Of a stretch of 64,000 nucleotides of DNA, positions 1 through 14,417 are shown in pieces. Below the pieces are notes generated by a model that did not search any database, had not been told where the DNA came from, and saw only the letters and a program-made list of their open reading frames with translations. How positions within the stretch are numbered: position 1 is the stretch's first letter; each line of letters starts with the position of its first letter. Source of the DNA: Climacium dendroides (taxonomy: Eukaryota; Streptophyta; Bryopsida; Hypnales; Climaciaceae); the NCBI GenBank assembly GCA_950106755.1, contig OX467086.1:25500001-25564000 (forward strand), read 5' to 3'. A program made the position numbers and the translations under genes.

Positions 1-305
1 TTGATTGTCAATCTAAGGTGTTTTGAATGTTTGGGAGCACTTGAAAGTTCAAAATCCCGACATTTTTGGATTACAATGAACTTTGGTAGCTTGTTTATTC
101 TTCACACAATGTCCGTTTCTTATTTGGGGGGGGGGGGGGGGAAGTTGCGAATACTAATCTAATTTGTGTGGCTAAATTTTCATATCAATCCAAGAAGTTA
201 TGAGTAACTAAGAAGCATTTTAGTAGGGGGAGGTTGAGTTTCATATGTGTTTTTTGCAACTTTTCTTATCCTATTTTTTGACATTTTAAAGCCATTTTTC
301 AGACA
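1..305 (+). repeat. Dispersed repeat, copy A (cut by window start)
   Basis: This stretch is closely similar, in the same orientation, to 56760–57056. Shared blocks include GTTTTGAATGTTTGGGAGCA, AATCCCGACATTTTTG, AAGAAGTTATGAGT and CATATGTGTTTTTTGCAA. No protein is encoded. The copy probably continues left of the window. The second copy lies inside a decayed gene, so the family is mobile or was mobile. The element class is unknown. Confidence 0.75.
126..141 (+). repeat. Homopolymer run of 16 G
   Basis: A run of sixteen G interrupts copy A of the dispersed repeat. The sister copy near 56.9 kb has ordinary mixed sequence at the same point, so the run arose by local expansion or is an assembly artefact. 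Confidence 0.8.
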
Positions 306-1320
306 CAATGAGTCAATTGAATAACATTTTTTTTAACCAATGTGTTTGTATGCTAATTTTGAAGCACTTTATAGTGTAAAGATTTTTCATTTGAGTAGGT
401 TTAGAAATCAAATTTCACCTCCAAAGTGTTGCTAGGGAAATGATAGCATCCTTTCTATACCTTGGTGACATTCAGATCTATAAGTTTATAACACTTCAAA
501 AGCAATGATGTTTTTGAATCCTAAAAGGCCTTGGGCTTTTAAAGGTCAATCTTTTTCATATATAGGAAATGCATGGTGTTGTTCAATAAAGTTATAAAGT
601 GGTAACTATTCAATCCAATTCCAATCTTTTAAACCCTAATTCCACATTGAAGTTGACATAATGACAATCTTTTACATTTTTAACTACATTAGTATGTAAG
701 AATGGACTAATTGGGTTTAATGTAAAGGATGTGATTGGATTGGGACAAAGTTGGATCTATGTAAGGTAATTACACCTAAGTGTGTCCAAATAAGCAATTC
801 AACATGATTTTTATTATTATAGAAAATTTTTGATGAGGTCTTGTTGGTAGTCAAAAGGGAATTATCTTAAAATTCATTTTTGACATCATATAAATATACA
901 ATGAATTTTCAAATTGTTGAAAATATGTATATCCATCCAAATGTAATTCCCACGCTATACACAAATAGAGACTATACATTTTTAAGGCAAAACTTTGTAG
1001 GGATCGATTATAGAAAGGGGTCACATTGAGATGTTGTGAACTTAGTTTATATTGTACCTAGTTATAAAGGTTTTCATGCCAAGTAGTTAATTAAAATTGA
1101 AAAAGTGGTTTGCCAATCACTTTAATAATTAGTAATAAAAAATTTAAATTCTTTTCCAAAAAAAATTCCAAAATATTCAATGCCTTAGTTATAGAAACAT
1201 CAAGAGAGTGGAAATTTTTTATTATTACTCTAAGATTTACATTTGACCCAAATATTTTCAATAATTTGCCACCTACAACATTCATTTAAAAAAAAATTCC
1301 AACCCACTTTCTAAAAGTAA
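306..1320. other. AT-rich intergenic DNA, nothing recognised
   Basis: There is no open frame with protein character, only short low-complexity frames. No terminal repeat pair was found. Confidence 0.6.
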
Positions 1321-1690
1321 TTTCTAAAACAAATTCAACTTCTTCTTCTTTTTCTTTTTTTCTTTTTTTTCATTTTTCATTTTTCATTTTTGCCAAGCAT
1401 GGTAGCTGGGTACGGTATCTTCTTTTTTTTCTTTTTTTTCATTTTTTCATTTTTACCAAGCATGGTAGCTGGGTACAGTATCTTTTTTTTTCTTTTTTTT
1501 TTCATTTTTTTCATTTTTTCATTTTTCATTTTTACCAAGCATGTTAGCTGGGTACGGTATCTTTTTTTTTTCATTTTTTCATTTTTCATTTTTGCCAAGC
1601 ATGGTAGCTGGGTACAGTATCTTCTTTTATTTATTTTATTTATTTTTTTCATTTTTTTCATTTTTCATTTTTACCAAGCATGGTAGCTGG
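1321..1690. repeat. T-rich minisatellite, five copies
   Basis: The core CCAAGCATGGTAGCTGGGTA recurs starting near 1393, 1456, 1535, 1595 and 1674. The copies are separated by variable T and TTTTTCAT tracts, so the period runs from about 60 to 79 bases. The Phe/Ser-rich frames here (and Lys-rich on the other strand) are products of this repeat and not genes. Confidence 0.85.
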
Positions 1691-4600
1691 GTAGGTATCA
1701 ATCCATCAGTGGGATGCTGGAACCCCCTCGCGGCTGCTGTACGAGTGTGTCCCAGTACGGTTAGTGGCAGGGCAATTGATGAGCAAAGTTGGTTATAATT
1801 TCCAGAGGAGATAAAAACATCCACAAGAAGCCATGCCAGGGAGGTAACTTTAGTTTCAAGTAACAGCGCAAGAATCTTTTACCGGGGATGAATGAGTGCT
1901 GTCTCCGTGAATTAATTCCGCAAGGAAAAGGACATTGATGCACTCGACTGACTGCAATTGTAGGCAACTGGCCAACGAATTCACATTTGAGAGGGAGTGA
2001 ATGCAGGTTGGTTTGCTTGTGCGCATGAATGAAAAGGAGGTTCCGACGCAACAAAGAAGGTAGCATTTGGATACCATATGCAAAAGTTAGGAAGGGTCGA
2101 AGTATTTTTTTTGTTCGAGGTTCTAAAATCGTTTCTTTCTTCCACATAAAGTAGCAGCACCCATCACCATTAATTTAAAGGGATTTGGACATGATGTCTA
2201 TTAATACACATCCAACAAATTGTTGGACCCTACTAGGAAGAGAAAAACGATTTTTTGTGCACTTTCAAATGTATTATTTATCTAAACAATGTGAGAGTAA
2301 GTTGTGAAATTTTTTAAGAGCTAATTATACATGCAATTAATACCAACACTAGGGTATGATATTCAAATGTAGTAAATCTTTGTAATTACATCTATTTACT
2401 TTCCAAGATTTTTCAAGATTTTAGGGGTGACGGTTATAGGTGGTGCTACCTCAAATGTGTATTGATTTTGGAAAGAGTGATGATGGTATTTTGGAGTCAG
2501 TGGTGTAGTTGGGTTACCAATCTTAGATGTTGAAGCCAAAACTTTGGAGATAAAATTCAAATTTATTATCAATGAACTTTGAGCTAAACAAACTTTGAGA
2601 ATAATTAATTCAAAGGAATGCTAGCATGTGAACATAGAATCTATGAGCCCATGAACCTAGGAGTCTATATTATATACCTCTTCTATGGTTATAGGTGTCT
2701 ATATTATAAGTACCTATGTTATAGACTCTTTCTATGTTATATTATACACGAGTTATAGGTACATTTGTCATAAACACCTTCAAATGGTTGTAGGTACATA
2801 CCTACAACTAGGTTCAAGGCTTGTAGGTTCACATCTCTGCACTCATATGTTAGCATTGATTGTTGATTAATTTACAATGTTTGAATGAGGTCTAAAGCTA
2901 CCTTGTATAGTATCATGAGTTTATTGCATTTGACTTGAATTTGTGTGGCTAAACTTGCACGTATCTTATTTACATATCTTTTAAGAAATGGAGTACTTAA
3001 TCACTAAAATACTACAATGTTTTGAGGTCCAAAATTGCTTCAAAACACTTCTACATAAAGCAAGGTTAAAATCTTCATCTATGTTTATTCTCTAACAAAT
3101 GCAAATGTGTGATTTTTTAGTTAACTTATTCAATTACAACCTCCCAAAATCTTAGAATAAGAATCCTCACCAATTGCAAGTTCGATGTACCTAAACTTCA
3201 TACAGTAATATTTTCTTGCCCTTTCTAAAGATGCAGTTTTGTCTTTCAATATTTAAAAAAAAACCATGCATATTTAGATCTTGTACAATTTAGCCAATTT
3301 ATTGCCCAATTTGACAATAGTTTTTTCCTTAAAACTTTTAAATTTTGTAATATTTATCAAAATGATGTGAAACAAAGCTTCATATATAGATTAGAATGAT
3401 TAGTAACCATTCTAAAAAATTCATGCAAAACTCCAAATTCTAAAGTCAATAAGGCTTGTCCAAGTTTTCAAAAAAACACTAAAATGGACTTCTTAGTCTT
3501 CAAGGAATCAACAATTAGTATTTGGAATTATTGACTTGTTTGATTTTCAATCATTTTCTTAAAAAAAAATTGTTACCTTGAAAATGATACATTACATATA
3601 AATTTTTTATATTGGAAATAACTCATATCACATAACAAAAATTTATCCATAATTGATAGTCACAAAATACTTTTCTTGGATAAAACTCTAATTTATTCAG
3701 TTTGAAATGTGAATTTAGAAGATTTATCGTATTAACTATATAATTATCTAAGTTACAAGTATATCATGTCTATTTTAGTTTGTAGGATGCTCTATACTTG
3801 ACTTGTGAGTGATGACCACATAAATTCAATAAAATTGAAATTTGATTTGATTTAGTACTCATAAATGCATTTTTAGCAAATATTTTTAAGGGATAAATAG
3901 TGCTTGCAAGAAAGACTGCTACTATTTTTCATTTCACCTTGTATGTGAAGATGTTTTTCAAGAATAATTTTGAAATAATAATGCAATGTAGTTGACATTC
4001 ATATATTGAAGGTGGATGTAGGCATTTTTAATTCATCTCTAATTTTTCATAATTTTTAAAATTAAAATAGTAAAAAATATTGGTTCTTAAAAATATATGA
4101 TATTTATAGTTTTCAAGGTTGTAGAATCATTGAGGTTATATTGTAAGTAACTTAGGGCTCAAATTGGAAGGGATGATTTTTTTATAGATTAGTAGCTATT
4201 TTATGATGCAAATAGTTATATCTATATTGCATAAAAGTTTACAAAGTGAGCTTCTTTCTACATGCATTCCTAAACATTGAAAAAAAATTTGGTACTTTTT
4301 TTGTTAATGACCATCTTCAAAGAGTTTCAACAAATGCTCAATTTCAATTTCATTATTGAAGTATTCTTTCCCTTTATTACAAATTAAAACATCAAAGCAT
4401 CTTGTTTTATAAGATTTTGCATTTTTATTTTTCTACCTCAATAACTTTTTTATGCTTGATCTTTCTAGTATAAAATCTCCTTAATTGTTTATACATTGGC
4501 CTATTTATTTTATTTTTAAATGTTTTCTAATTATAAACAAGTCCAAGAAAAAACATAATTATTAGATCAATGACAAAAAAGAGCTCAAGTGTTTCTAGCA

Positions 4601-7600
4601 ATCATCCAAAAGTTTTTAATAATGAATGCATTTTTGGTGTTTATTATTAAAAGATTTGGTGACTTTAACATTTGTCAAGTGTAACATTTGTAGTATTTAA
4701 GTCAATGGAGTATAAGAGAGGGTGATTCTAGCAAAAAAAATTCCTTGAACAATACCAATCAATTCATTATTTAGAGAGATTATGCCTATATTTTATAATT
4801 TGTTGCAAATGAGTAATACATATAAATGCCACCATGTCTTTGAAACAATTGTTAACTAACTTATTAATATATTTGAACTATTTTAATATTGAATATAGAA
4901 TATTTAAATCTATGACATTTAAAATAATTCAATTTACAAATTGAATGTTGAGAAAGTAGACTTTGAAGTTGCAAACACTAAAGTGTTATCACGGAGTGTT
5001 ATCTAAAATGTTAATTGTTGCTTCTTGTGGGTAGAGATGTAGATGCATTTAAGATAATGAATGCAAAATAGGTGAATCATGAACATTACATAACACTATA
5101 TGCTAAGATAAATATAAAATCAATACAAGAAATTTAAAATTAAACATGTAATTGTAACAAGGTGTTTATTTTTAAAACCTATGATATTTAGAAAGTATTT
5201 GATACTTTCAAATATTTGTTTTTAATTATCAGTAATGATATAGAATTAATCATGTATTTTGAATGGAATAGTAGTAATCTTTTAGAACCAATTATAGAAA
5301 TTTGATGTAAATTATCTATAAACCTTAGGACTACAAAAATACATTATTTTGCCTTATAAATCTTCACTTTCATGAGTGATTGTAAGCAAATTGTTGACAT
5401 TTTTGCAAGTGATTTTTTTGGTCAATACATAGAAAAATAATGTAAATTATCAATCTTCCAAGCTATATATTATATTTTGAAAGATTAGTGGAGAGTATGT
5501 AATTGAATCTTCTAATAAAATATTCTTTGTATATTTGGCTACATAATGCAAATGGTGTGGTTTTGAATGCATGGTGTAAAAAACTCCATATACATATATA
5601 TACATATATGTGTATATTTTCTAAATTTTATATTTGCATAAAACAATTTTTTTTGTGAAGACCTTTATTCAATTATTTTGTAAAGGTGTTTATATTTACA
5701 GCATGAGCTTCATAAACATACATATGTACATGAATGCATCGTTGAATTTGACATTAAGTTTCTCAACAAAAACTTTCATTACATATGAAGCAATTTTATT
5801 TCTTAGAGAGTCATATTTATTTTCTTGTAGACTACTTTCTATATCTATACCTTAAATTAGGATGTTTGTTTTGTTTGTTTTGCTTGTTTAATTGTCATGT
5901 TGAGATCTCCCAGCCTGTGCATCCCCCGGTCACATACTTGGTACCATTAGAAATCCCTCAGCAAGGAAGGGTGCACCGGCTTGGTTTTGTGGTGTTCCAA
6001 CTCATGATGTGAAAGTTATGCATTTTAAAGTTATTTTTGGTTCTAAAAAATTAAAAAATTACTTTTACTTTTGTTTTGACTATGGCAATCGCTCAAGGCA
6101 CACTAGCGTACATTAATTCACTTATTTAATATACAAAAAAATGCCAATTTCTTCTTAGACCTACAATGCTTTGGAATTTAAATATACCACTACAAGAACA
6201 TAGTTATAGAATAGGTTGCAAATTGATAGGTAAACTTCAATTTGTTTTAATTGTTATTCAAATTTTATTATGATCTTCCTCTACTTTTATAGTTGGCATT
6301 TGCTTCCAATACTTTTGTTAGCCTAGTGATTATGTGGTGTTTCTAGAAGCTTGGAGTATAGTATTACTTTTCTAGACTAGACATGGATTAATCTATCCTC
6401 CAAAGTCAAAACATACCTTGTGCCTAATTTGGCCATCAATTCAATTTCAATATTTTTCAAACACTATATATTTTAAATTTGTGGCCAACATTGAAATTGC
6501 TAAAAACAACCATCTAGTTATATGAATTTTTTGGAAATTTGAAAAGTCACTATTAGAAAATTTGATGCCAAAGACAACAAAATAATACACATGTATATTA
6601 AAAAAATCTTTAGATGGCTCAATTCAAATAGTAGATAATACAAATTTGTTAATCAATTCCACACCAACCTACTTCTCTTATGCATATGCTGTGTCATATT
6701 TTGAAATTTGATGTATATAATGTTATATTTTGAAATTTGATGTAGATAATGACCAAGAAATGTAGGATGTCTGAAATTTGATGTGGATAATGACCAAGAA
6801 ATGCTTGATGTCTCTTTGTAAGAGAATTGTAATGTACAATAATGGAAGATTTTCAAATGTACATGATAATAATCATAATTTCCAAAAATACAATTCACAC
6901 AATAAACTTGAAATCTGCATTTTAAAGAATTTTGACAATATAAAACATTGTAAAATTTACCATCAAGTGTTGGCATCTTCATAGTCATGTAAAAATTTAT
7001 ACATTTAAGGAATTCTATAGTAACGAAGAATGTTCATCCTTTGAAGAAATTTAAACCATAATGTATTTAAATTCTATGCAAATTCCCAAAATATGTGAAA
7101 TCTTGTATCTATGATCATCTTAATAAATAAAATTACAAATCTATGAAGTTCTAAGTTCCTAATCAAATCTTCAAATTCTTGACAAGAAAAACTCAAATAA
7201 TGCTAAATAATACAACAAGACAAAAAATAGCCCCCCAAATTGAAAGTTGGTGATGATTGAATGATACTCAATTTTTTAAAGTCAAACTTCCAACCTAAAT
7301 AATACAAGATTGATAAAAATACAACTAACTAAAAAAGATATAACACAAAAATATTAATTTAAATCAACACCAAGTTGCAATTGAAATGGCAATAGATTAT
7401 TGTGTGTAATTGCATACCTATGTACAATGTATATGAAACACTAATAGAAAAGGATATCTTGAAGCACCAAGCTATAGTGTCATAGCTTGTGCTCCAAGAC
7501 ACTTTTTTTACTAGTGGAAAGATTAATTCATTACAATAATTATTGTGCAAAAACATCATTATGTAGATTTAAAATTGAAACAATGAATTTTGACAACAAT

Positions 7601-10600
7601 TGCATATTTGATTGTAAACAATTATATTTGATTATCACAAGCAACAAAACCATAGTATGTGACTACAAGGAAGGGAATAGGATAGTGGCATGAGAGCAAA
7701 AATCTATTAGCAAAGCCCAAAAAAACTTATGATGAAACATTGTGTTAATAGTAAGAAAATGTTGTTGAAACATTGAGCCAAAAGCCATAGTTCTATGTTG
7801 TTTGAAACATTGAGACAAAAACAAAAACAAAAAGGTAGTGAAGAGTGAGTAAAAAAGAACTCTATAAATCTATTGCCCAAATCTTGAAACCATATTGAAA
7901 TACTGAATTATTAAACCAGAGTTATACAATACTTTACTAAATCATTGATCTAAAATTTCAAGCCCATGTTGTGTAATCAAGTGAGTGGTTAAAGACAAGA
8001 AAAGATAAGTTGATGTTATAGAGGTATATTTTTCAAATAAATCTTTCCATGTGGAATATGCTCACATAAATTTTTGTTACTTTATCTTTACATGCACTAA
8101 ATCATCCAAATATCTATTCGTCATTTGCTTAAAAGAAAACATCACCATCTTGTTGAGTTGACAAAGCTTTTTACAGATGGAATGGGACATGTTAGCTTAC
8201 ATGTTAGCAAGGGAATATGAGATTGCAATGCTTGTACAAACCCTATTCATTGACTTTTCATTGCTTTATAGAATTAATAGAGTCAATTTTTCAATGTGCA
8301 TAACTAACATGCACTCATTGATTTCCTATTGATTAAGGCCTATGTTTTTATTTGCTAAGAAATATGCCAAAGTAGTTTGTCATTGACTTGTATAAGTATA
8401 CACTTCATTTTTCTTATGAGGGCTTAGCACTTTCATGTATATATGGACCAAAATGACTATTATTATATTGTATTATCCAAATAGAAGAAATGTCAATGTT
8501 TTTTTGAAATTGACATAAAAATTATTGGACAATGAAGAAAAATCTTTGTACAAAAGCCATATTTTTTTTGTTCATAAGTACCTAGTCAATCAAGGAATGG
8601 CCTTATTGTCTATTAAACCTCCATGGACTCCTTGGATTGTGCCAATTCTAAAAATTGCCAATAATAGAAGAATAGAAAAATTAATTGAAAATAAGAATGA
8701 GCAATCCAAATGGTTATAAAAGATTTAATTCTATTTAAAAAAATTTGAGTACATGGGAGGAATATTTAGATATTGTAATTACGAATAGTTGATTTTTCAA
8801 CCACCATTAGTTGTTTGTTTGCTACAAGAATATGAAATCAACTTTAAGAAAAAAAAAATTATTGTTAGAAATCAAGCTAATTTTAGCTTTAAAAATCCAT
8901 TTGTCAATTTAAGACTTTAATCAATGGTTATGGATAATGTTGATAGAAGTTCACTTTATTTTGCAAATTGTTGTAGGAGATTCATAAGAAAATTTGCTTT
9001 TTAATATAAAGTAAGAACCCTATTTGAGCCTTATGATTATTTGTGTTGCTCTATAGACACTAAATATAAGTAGTGTACATTTGAAAATTTGAAATACACA
9101 TTTTTAATACATAATGGCAAAAATAGAATGACTTTTTTGAATTGTAGTCAAGGTTGTAGTACAAATAGGTTCACTTACTTGATTGTGACCCACATAATTT
9201 TTATGTATTTCTAATCCCTAATTTTAATTTCAAACAAAAAGGCATTCAAATTGTGTAGAAATATATGTGGGATGTGAGATGTCTTTGAATATGATATAAC
9301 AATACTTTCACATATCAAACTATGGCTTTTACTATGTATACAATTTTAATATGGAATTTTTATCCTTGACTCTACTCTTGTACTTTTGAACTACTTTCTA
9401 GTTTGAACTTTTTTCCCATACACATTTTATTTTTTGAGATAAATTAAAAACTAGCATTAATGGCATATATATATATATATTTTAATTTTTCTAGGAATAA
9501 AATAGATATGCTCAAATTCTAAATTACAAGTGAATTAACCAACAAGAAGCATGCAAGATCCTCAAAAAATAATGGTTTACAAACCTTATAAGCTCAATGA
9601 CACCATTGGCCAATTTAAAATGGACAAAGTAGAATTTTTATACACTTGCAAATATTAAAAAAAAACATGAAAGTGGTTATGTAAGTTGTGGATATAATTA
9701 TCAATTTTTGAAGGTCAAGGTTACAGGAGGCTCAAAGTGAATTTTAGGTGAACTCAAGATCCATCTTGTACATCCTAACAAAATACATTAATGATATCTA
9801 GACTATATCAAAGGAAAGTTTAAATTAAAAATAAATTCTACAAAAAATTCATCCCTTACAAAGTTGCCACTCACCTTCACATCACCTTAACCTTTAAATG
9901 TCCAAGGCACCAAATTTTTGGTGTCGACAATACTTTGAAATTAAATGAAACCTAACAAACTTTTATTTTTAGTAATTTATATTTTTGAAAAATTATGACT
10001 TTTTTATTCAAGATTTTGTTCAATGGTGTTTATTGTAATCTTGACTTTCTTTAGTATTGAAGGCTCTTAGAAATGAACCTCAAATACACTAAATCTTGGA
10101 GAAAAAATCACATTAGAAATTCATTTAAAAAAATGGTAGAATAGATTTTGAGAAGCCAAAAATTAATTGGAGTTTTGCATGTTAGACTCTTCATCCTCAT
10201 ATTTTTTAGTGACCAACTTTTTAGACTTGACATGTAAAAAAAAGACATCAAATCACTTTAATTTGCAGTTTTAACACCTTCATGATCAAACATTATAATC
10301 TTTCAATTCATAAGTGATATTGTTATGTTTTCTTTTCCTATGTGATCTCTAACATGTTTAGTTTGCATTGGTATGGTTGCAATTCAAAAGAAATTGGTAA
10401 AGTTCATCAAAATGTTGGATTTTTTTTTCTAATTTAGAGCAAATTCCTAGAAGCTCAAAAAAGGCTTGGACATTTAAGAATTAAATGTATCCATTTATAA
10501 TCTAAAAAATTCCACTATCAACTTTCTCCTTTTTCTTCTTCTATTATTCATTATTTTGGATATTTAGCTTAAATAATATTTTATTCTAAAAAAATAAGGG

Positions 10601-12180
10601 TCAAAATTTTATAAGAGGTCAATTTGTAATATAATTTTCTTCTCCAATTAGATCCTAAAGTAACCCAAAGAAGTCAATCCAAGCATATAATTTTTAGTAA
10701 TATGAAACCAATTTAGATCTAGAACTTCATGCAATTTTATAAGGAAGTAAAAACATCTTGAACAACTTCAAATGGTACACGAATTGTTATATAATGCTAA
10801 GTTGCAAAAGGTCTTCAAATACCATTAGACACTCATAATATGTTGATATGCAACAAAATGATATTGCATATGAATATCATACGCATTGAAATTTGTAGGT
10901 TTTATTTTTTGGAGATTGTCAAAATTGATGTTTATCTATTAAGGTTGACTTTCAATCTTGCAAAAAATACATGAGTTCAATGCTAAAGGCAACCCTTAAT
11001 CTCTTAACTCCTAAATGTCCAAGGAAGGTCCTTATTTCAAAATTACCTCCTAAAATTGCCATGTATGATAATGTTTTTAGTCTCCTCACAACTATCAAAT
11101 TAGCCTACCCTCCAACTTTCAAGGACCTTGATTATATACATTTTTAAATATCTCCAATCAAAGTTCAATTTTTGAAAATACAACAAGTATAATGACTTAG
11201 AATGACTTTAGGGGTCCAAATTTTTAGAAAAGAAGAATTTGAATTTTTTGACCAAATGCAACTATAAATAGTTAGGAACACACATGGATATTTTCTCGTA
11301 GATTGGAATAGTGATAGATTGTTTTTAGAGCCTTGCAATCAAATGAGGTGCATTGGGAAAACAAAAAATTTAGGTAACAACATCCATTCATTGTATGCTA
11401 CACCCAATCACCCCTTTGCTTACTTGCACAACCATGGAGTTGTTTTGGAGATGTCCTCTAATTGGTGAGGTTCTCTCCCAAGACAATCCACAATGAACAT
11501 TTTTTGTAGTGTTTGACTTTGAAAAATCATTGAAGATAAATTTTTTTGTCCAAATCAAAAGTTTTTTTTTTATGGTTATGGATAGACAATTTGATAAATA
11601 ATATGAAATTTCCAAAAATGAACAAATATGAAAATTTCCAATTTTTTTTGGTTTGAATCCAACCAAAAACCCGCTAAAGTTGGATAATGACCATAAAATG
11701 GTTGATGACCGTTTAGAGGTTATCAAAAAAGGGATAGTCCAAATTTCCAAATTTGTAAAGATGCACTATAACAATACAACTTAGAATAATAATTTAATGA
11801 CAACTTTCAAACAATAGTTGTACCATATGATCTATAGATTGCACAAAGTTAGATCAACTACTCCACTAACAATATTTTTCAATCAAATTTGAATTCAAAA
11901 ATTGAATTCTCCTTCTATCATTGATTGTAAATTGAATCCTTGTGATTTTCACAAGAATTTTTTTCCTTCCAGCTCAAAATGTTAACTTCAAATCATAGTG
12001 ATTTTTGAAGATTAAATTTTTTAATTTTAAATTTTATTCTAGTCATTTTGGAATGATCATATTGGAACTAAAAAAAATATACTTTGCCTACCAATACCCT
12101 TACCCTTAGAATTCTAAAACAGTTGCAACTGAAGCAAAGTCATCTACTGTACAAAGGATCATACAGAACTCCGTAGTAAA
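1691..12180. other. Long AT-rich gene-free region
   Basis: No supported gene was found. About 1700–2150 is less AT-rich than the rest and has overlapping short frames on the minus strand, but no family was recognised and the frames are not linked by convincing splice sites. The remainder is AT-rich with short simple repeats, for example an (AT)n tract near 9462–9481 and TATACATA-type sequence near 5590–5612. Decayed transposons are likely but could not be delimited by eye. Confidence 0.5.
6702..6813 (+). repeat. Short 41-bp tandem repeat
   Basis: GAAATTTGATGTAGATAATG followed by ACCAAGAAATGTAGGATGTCT is repeated with a 41-base period (starts about 6732 and 6773). A partial first unit lies at about 6702. 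Confidence 0.7.
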
Positions 12181-12618
12181 TCAATTAAAAGCGAAAGCGT
12201 CGCCCCCCCTTTCCTTCCCTTCCCTTTCAGTTTATTTATTTTTCAGAAAGTTGAATGTCAAAAGTTTTGCAGACCTTTTGGTGTCGATCCAGTGAGCAGA
12301 GAGGCTCCGCATTGGACCCCAGCCCCGGCATATCATGCTGGCGTCACCCTCTCCCCAGCGGCTGCCGGCACTTGTACGAGCAGCTCCACTTGCCTGCAGG
12401 CCAACGTGGCAGCAAAAGGACAGGCGGCCTTCACTGGCTCCGAACGGAAGTGCAGACACCAAGCGGTTCCAGATTCCACCAAAAGAAAAGGGAAAAGAGA
12501 GAAAAAAAAAAAAAAAACCCACCAAAAAACCAAAAAACCCACCCACCCCCATCCAGTGAAGTTCATTGAAAATAAACAAAAATAGATTTTATAATATTTT
12601 TTTGGAGCCCGGACGGAC
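12181..12618. other. GC-rich patch with overlapping frames, no gene assigned
   Basis: Base composition changes abruptly from AT-rich to GC-rich here. Several 70–115-codon frames overlap on both strands, but they are low-complexity (runs of Lys/Pro or Phe/Gly from an A-rich and CCACC-rich stretch near 12500–12550) and resemble no family. This may be the distal promoter of the gene at 14.4 kb or a decayed exon. Confidence 0.4.
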
Positions 12619-14417
12619 TTGAAAGTCTGTCTGATGAAACCACCCCAGCCAGAAAGTTACACCGTGTGATCAGCGTATTATTAGTTTGTTTACTCCCCCA
12701 ATTACAGGCGCAGGATAACATAATATAATAATACTACTCAGCAAGGGCGGGTGCCGGGGGCGGAAGCGCGGAGCCCTCAGCAGTCGGCGTCTTATAAGCC
12801 GCACCCGGCCGCGTCGCCAGCTCCGTCCCACGCAGTTTTCTAGCTCCACCCCAACAACAACGCCCCCGCCCCGCCCCGCCACTTGCATTGATCTTCGTCA
12901 TGGTGGATCCATCTAGATTCATAAGTTTGTGAGCATTTCGAGTCAGTGGCGTTGCATCAGGCAGCATTGATCGAGGTCCGGTCGCAGTAATCTAATCGCG
13001 CAGCTAGCTAGCTAGCTAGCGCAGGGACGGACGACGGGCAGAGCGAGTGATCGAGCGAGCGAGCGAGCGAGCTTGGCTTGCTACGAGCGGTGGGAGGTGG
13101 CCATCATTATCATCTTGTTGGGCTCTCCTGCGCGGCTAGCTTGCCCTTGCCCTTGTAGCCCGTTGCTACTGTCCTTACTCCGGGGGCCTCTAGGTTTAAT
13201 GAGTGCCCGCGGCCGCGCATCATTAGCCTGCGTCTTCTCCAGGAAAAAAGCTTAAAAGGGATCTAGCCTTGTAATGAATCGCACTGTCTGTCGGAGTCAG
13301 TCAGGCGCCTTGGTAATGAGCGAGCTGGTCGTCGTATTGTCTCTCTAGGATTGGACCCCGGTACGAGCCTTGCGGTTTGCTAACGGTGGGGGTGCAGACA
13401 GAGACTCGAGTCTTGAGAGTTTTTTCTTTTGACGACGGGGACGCAGGCACGCAGGCTAGCTAGCTAGCTATCTAGGCAGAGCGCTTGAGTGTGGAGCGAG
13501 CGGAGGCCAGGGATTTCGTTGTGAGCTGGGTGTAAGCTTTTCTCGGCATTATCGCGACAGTGCACTCACGGCCCTGACTGGGGCGCGGTTGCCTTTGCAG
13601 TTGGTTCACGGCACTAGCTGAGCGCCACTTCAGTCTGACTCGGGTTTTATAGTCATCGAGCAAAAGAGGCTCCGGGAGCAGTGCCGGTCGGTGTCGTATT
13701 GAGCTCCGCGTCTGATCCAATCTTGGCATTTCGTGCCCGCATTCACGTCCCTGCCCATTCAATCCACTAATTCCAGCACCAGTTTTTGGCTGGGACTTGA
13801 TTCTGCACCGCATTGCTGTCAATCGCGGTTGAATGCTTTGTAGATGTCTAGTGCCACGGCGAGATTCATGCTACCAGGCGCGACGCTGCCAATCTCGTTA
13901 TTTTACGCTATTTTTGGCAGATTGCTGCTCCCTTAGCGTTGTTAGCCCCATTGTAGTCGACTCAGCATAGATTTCTAGTGTTCATGTTCATGCCCGGCCG
14001 CACTAATTGTGATGACCCCCAGTGTCGCATGAGGTGGAGGAGAGTTTCAGAACCGTCACAGCGAAGGTTTTGTAGGTTGAGAATCTGGAGCTTCGTTTAC
14101 TGTTAAGAGAAGAACTGGTAGCGAGTTTGAACAGTTCGTGCCACTCTATCGAAGATGCACTCGGATTTCCTGATCTTCACCTGAACCTTCGGATCAAGTC
14201 GGTGGGCTAGAATTTGATTCCCAGCAGCAAGCGCGAGAGTTCATTCCAGTGCGGATCTTTGAGTTTTGAGCTCTGGCAGCTTTCTCCTGAGCTTCATCTT
14301 GATGGCGGTGTAAGCATTGATCGACTTGCAATTTTGATTCATCTCCAAAGGGACTGAGGTACCTGCCATTGGCGGTGAAGACGAACTACTGAAGCATCAC
14401 GCGTTGCAAGCATCACA
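12619..14417 (+). promoter_or_regulatory. Putative promoter and long GC-rich 5' leader of the bHLH-MYC_N gene
   Basis: This GC-rich stretch lies directly upstream of the start codon at 14418. A TATA-like TTATAAG sits at 12792–12798 in a GC-rich context. Simple repeats follow: a GCTA run at about 13002–13020, a CGAG run at about 13052–13072 and another GCTA run near 13455–13470. These are typical of untranslated leaders rather than coding DNA. No long conserved frame is present. The transcription start and any leader introns cannot be placed from sequence alone. Confidence 0.4.

Noticed and set aside
1377..1824. Lys/Met-rich and Phe-rich frames on both strands
   Set aside because: Low-complexity product of the T-rich minisatellite.
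12232..12585. Overlapping 74–115-codon frames on both strands
   Set aside because: Low-complexity, no family, no splice support; probably promoter-proximal GC-rich DNA.
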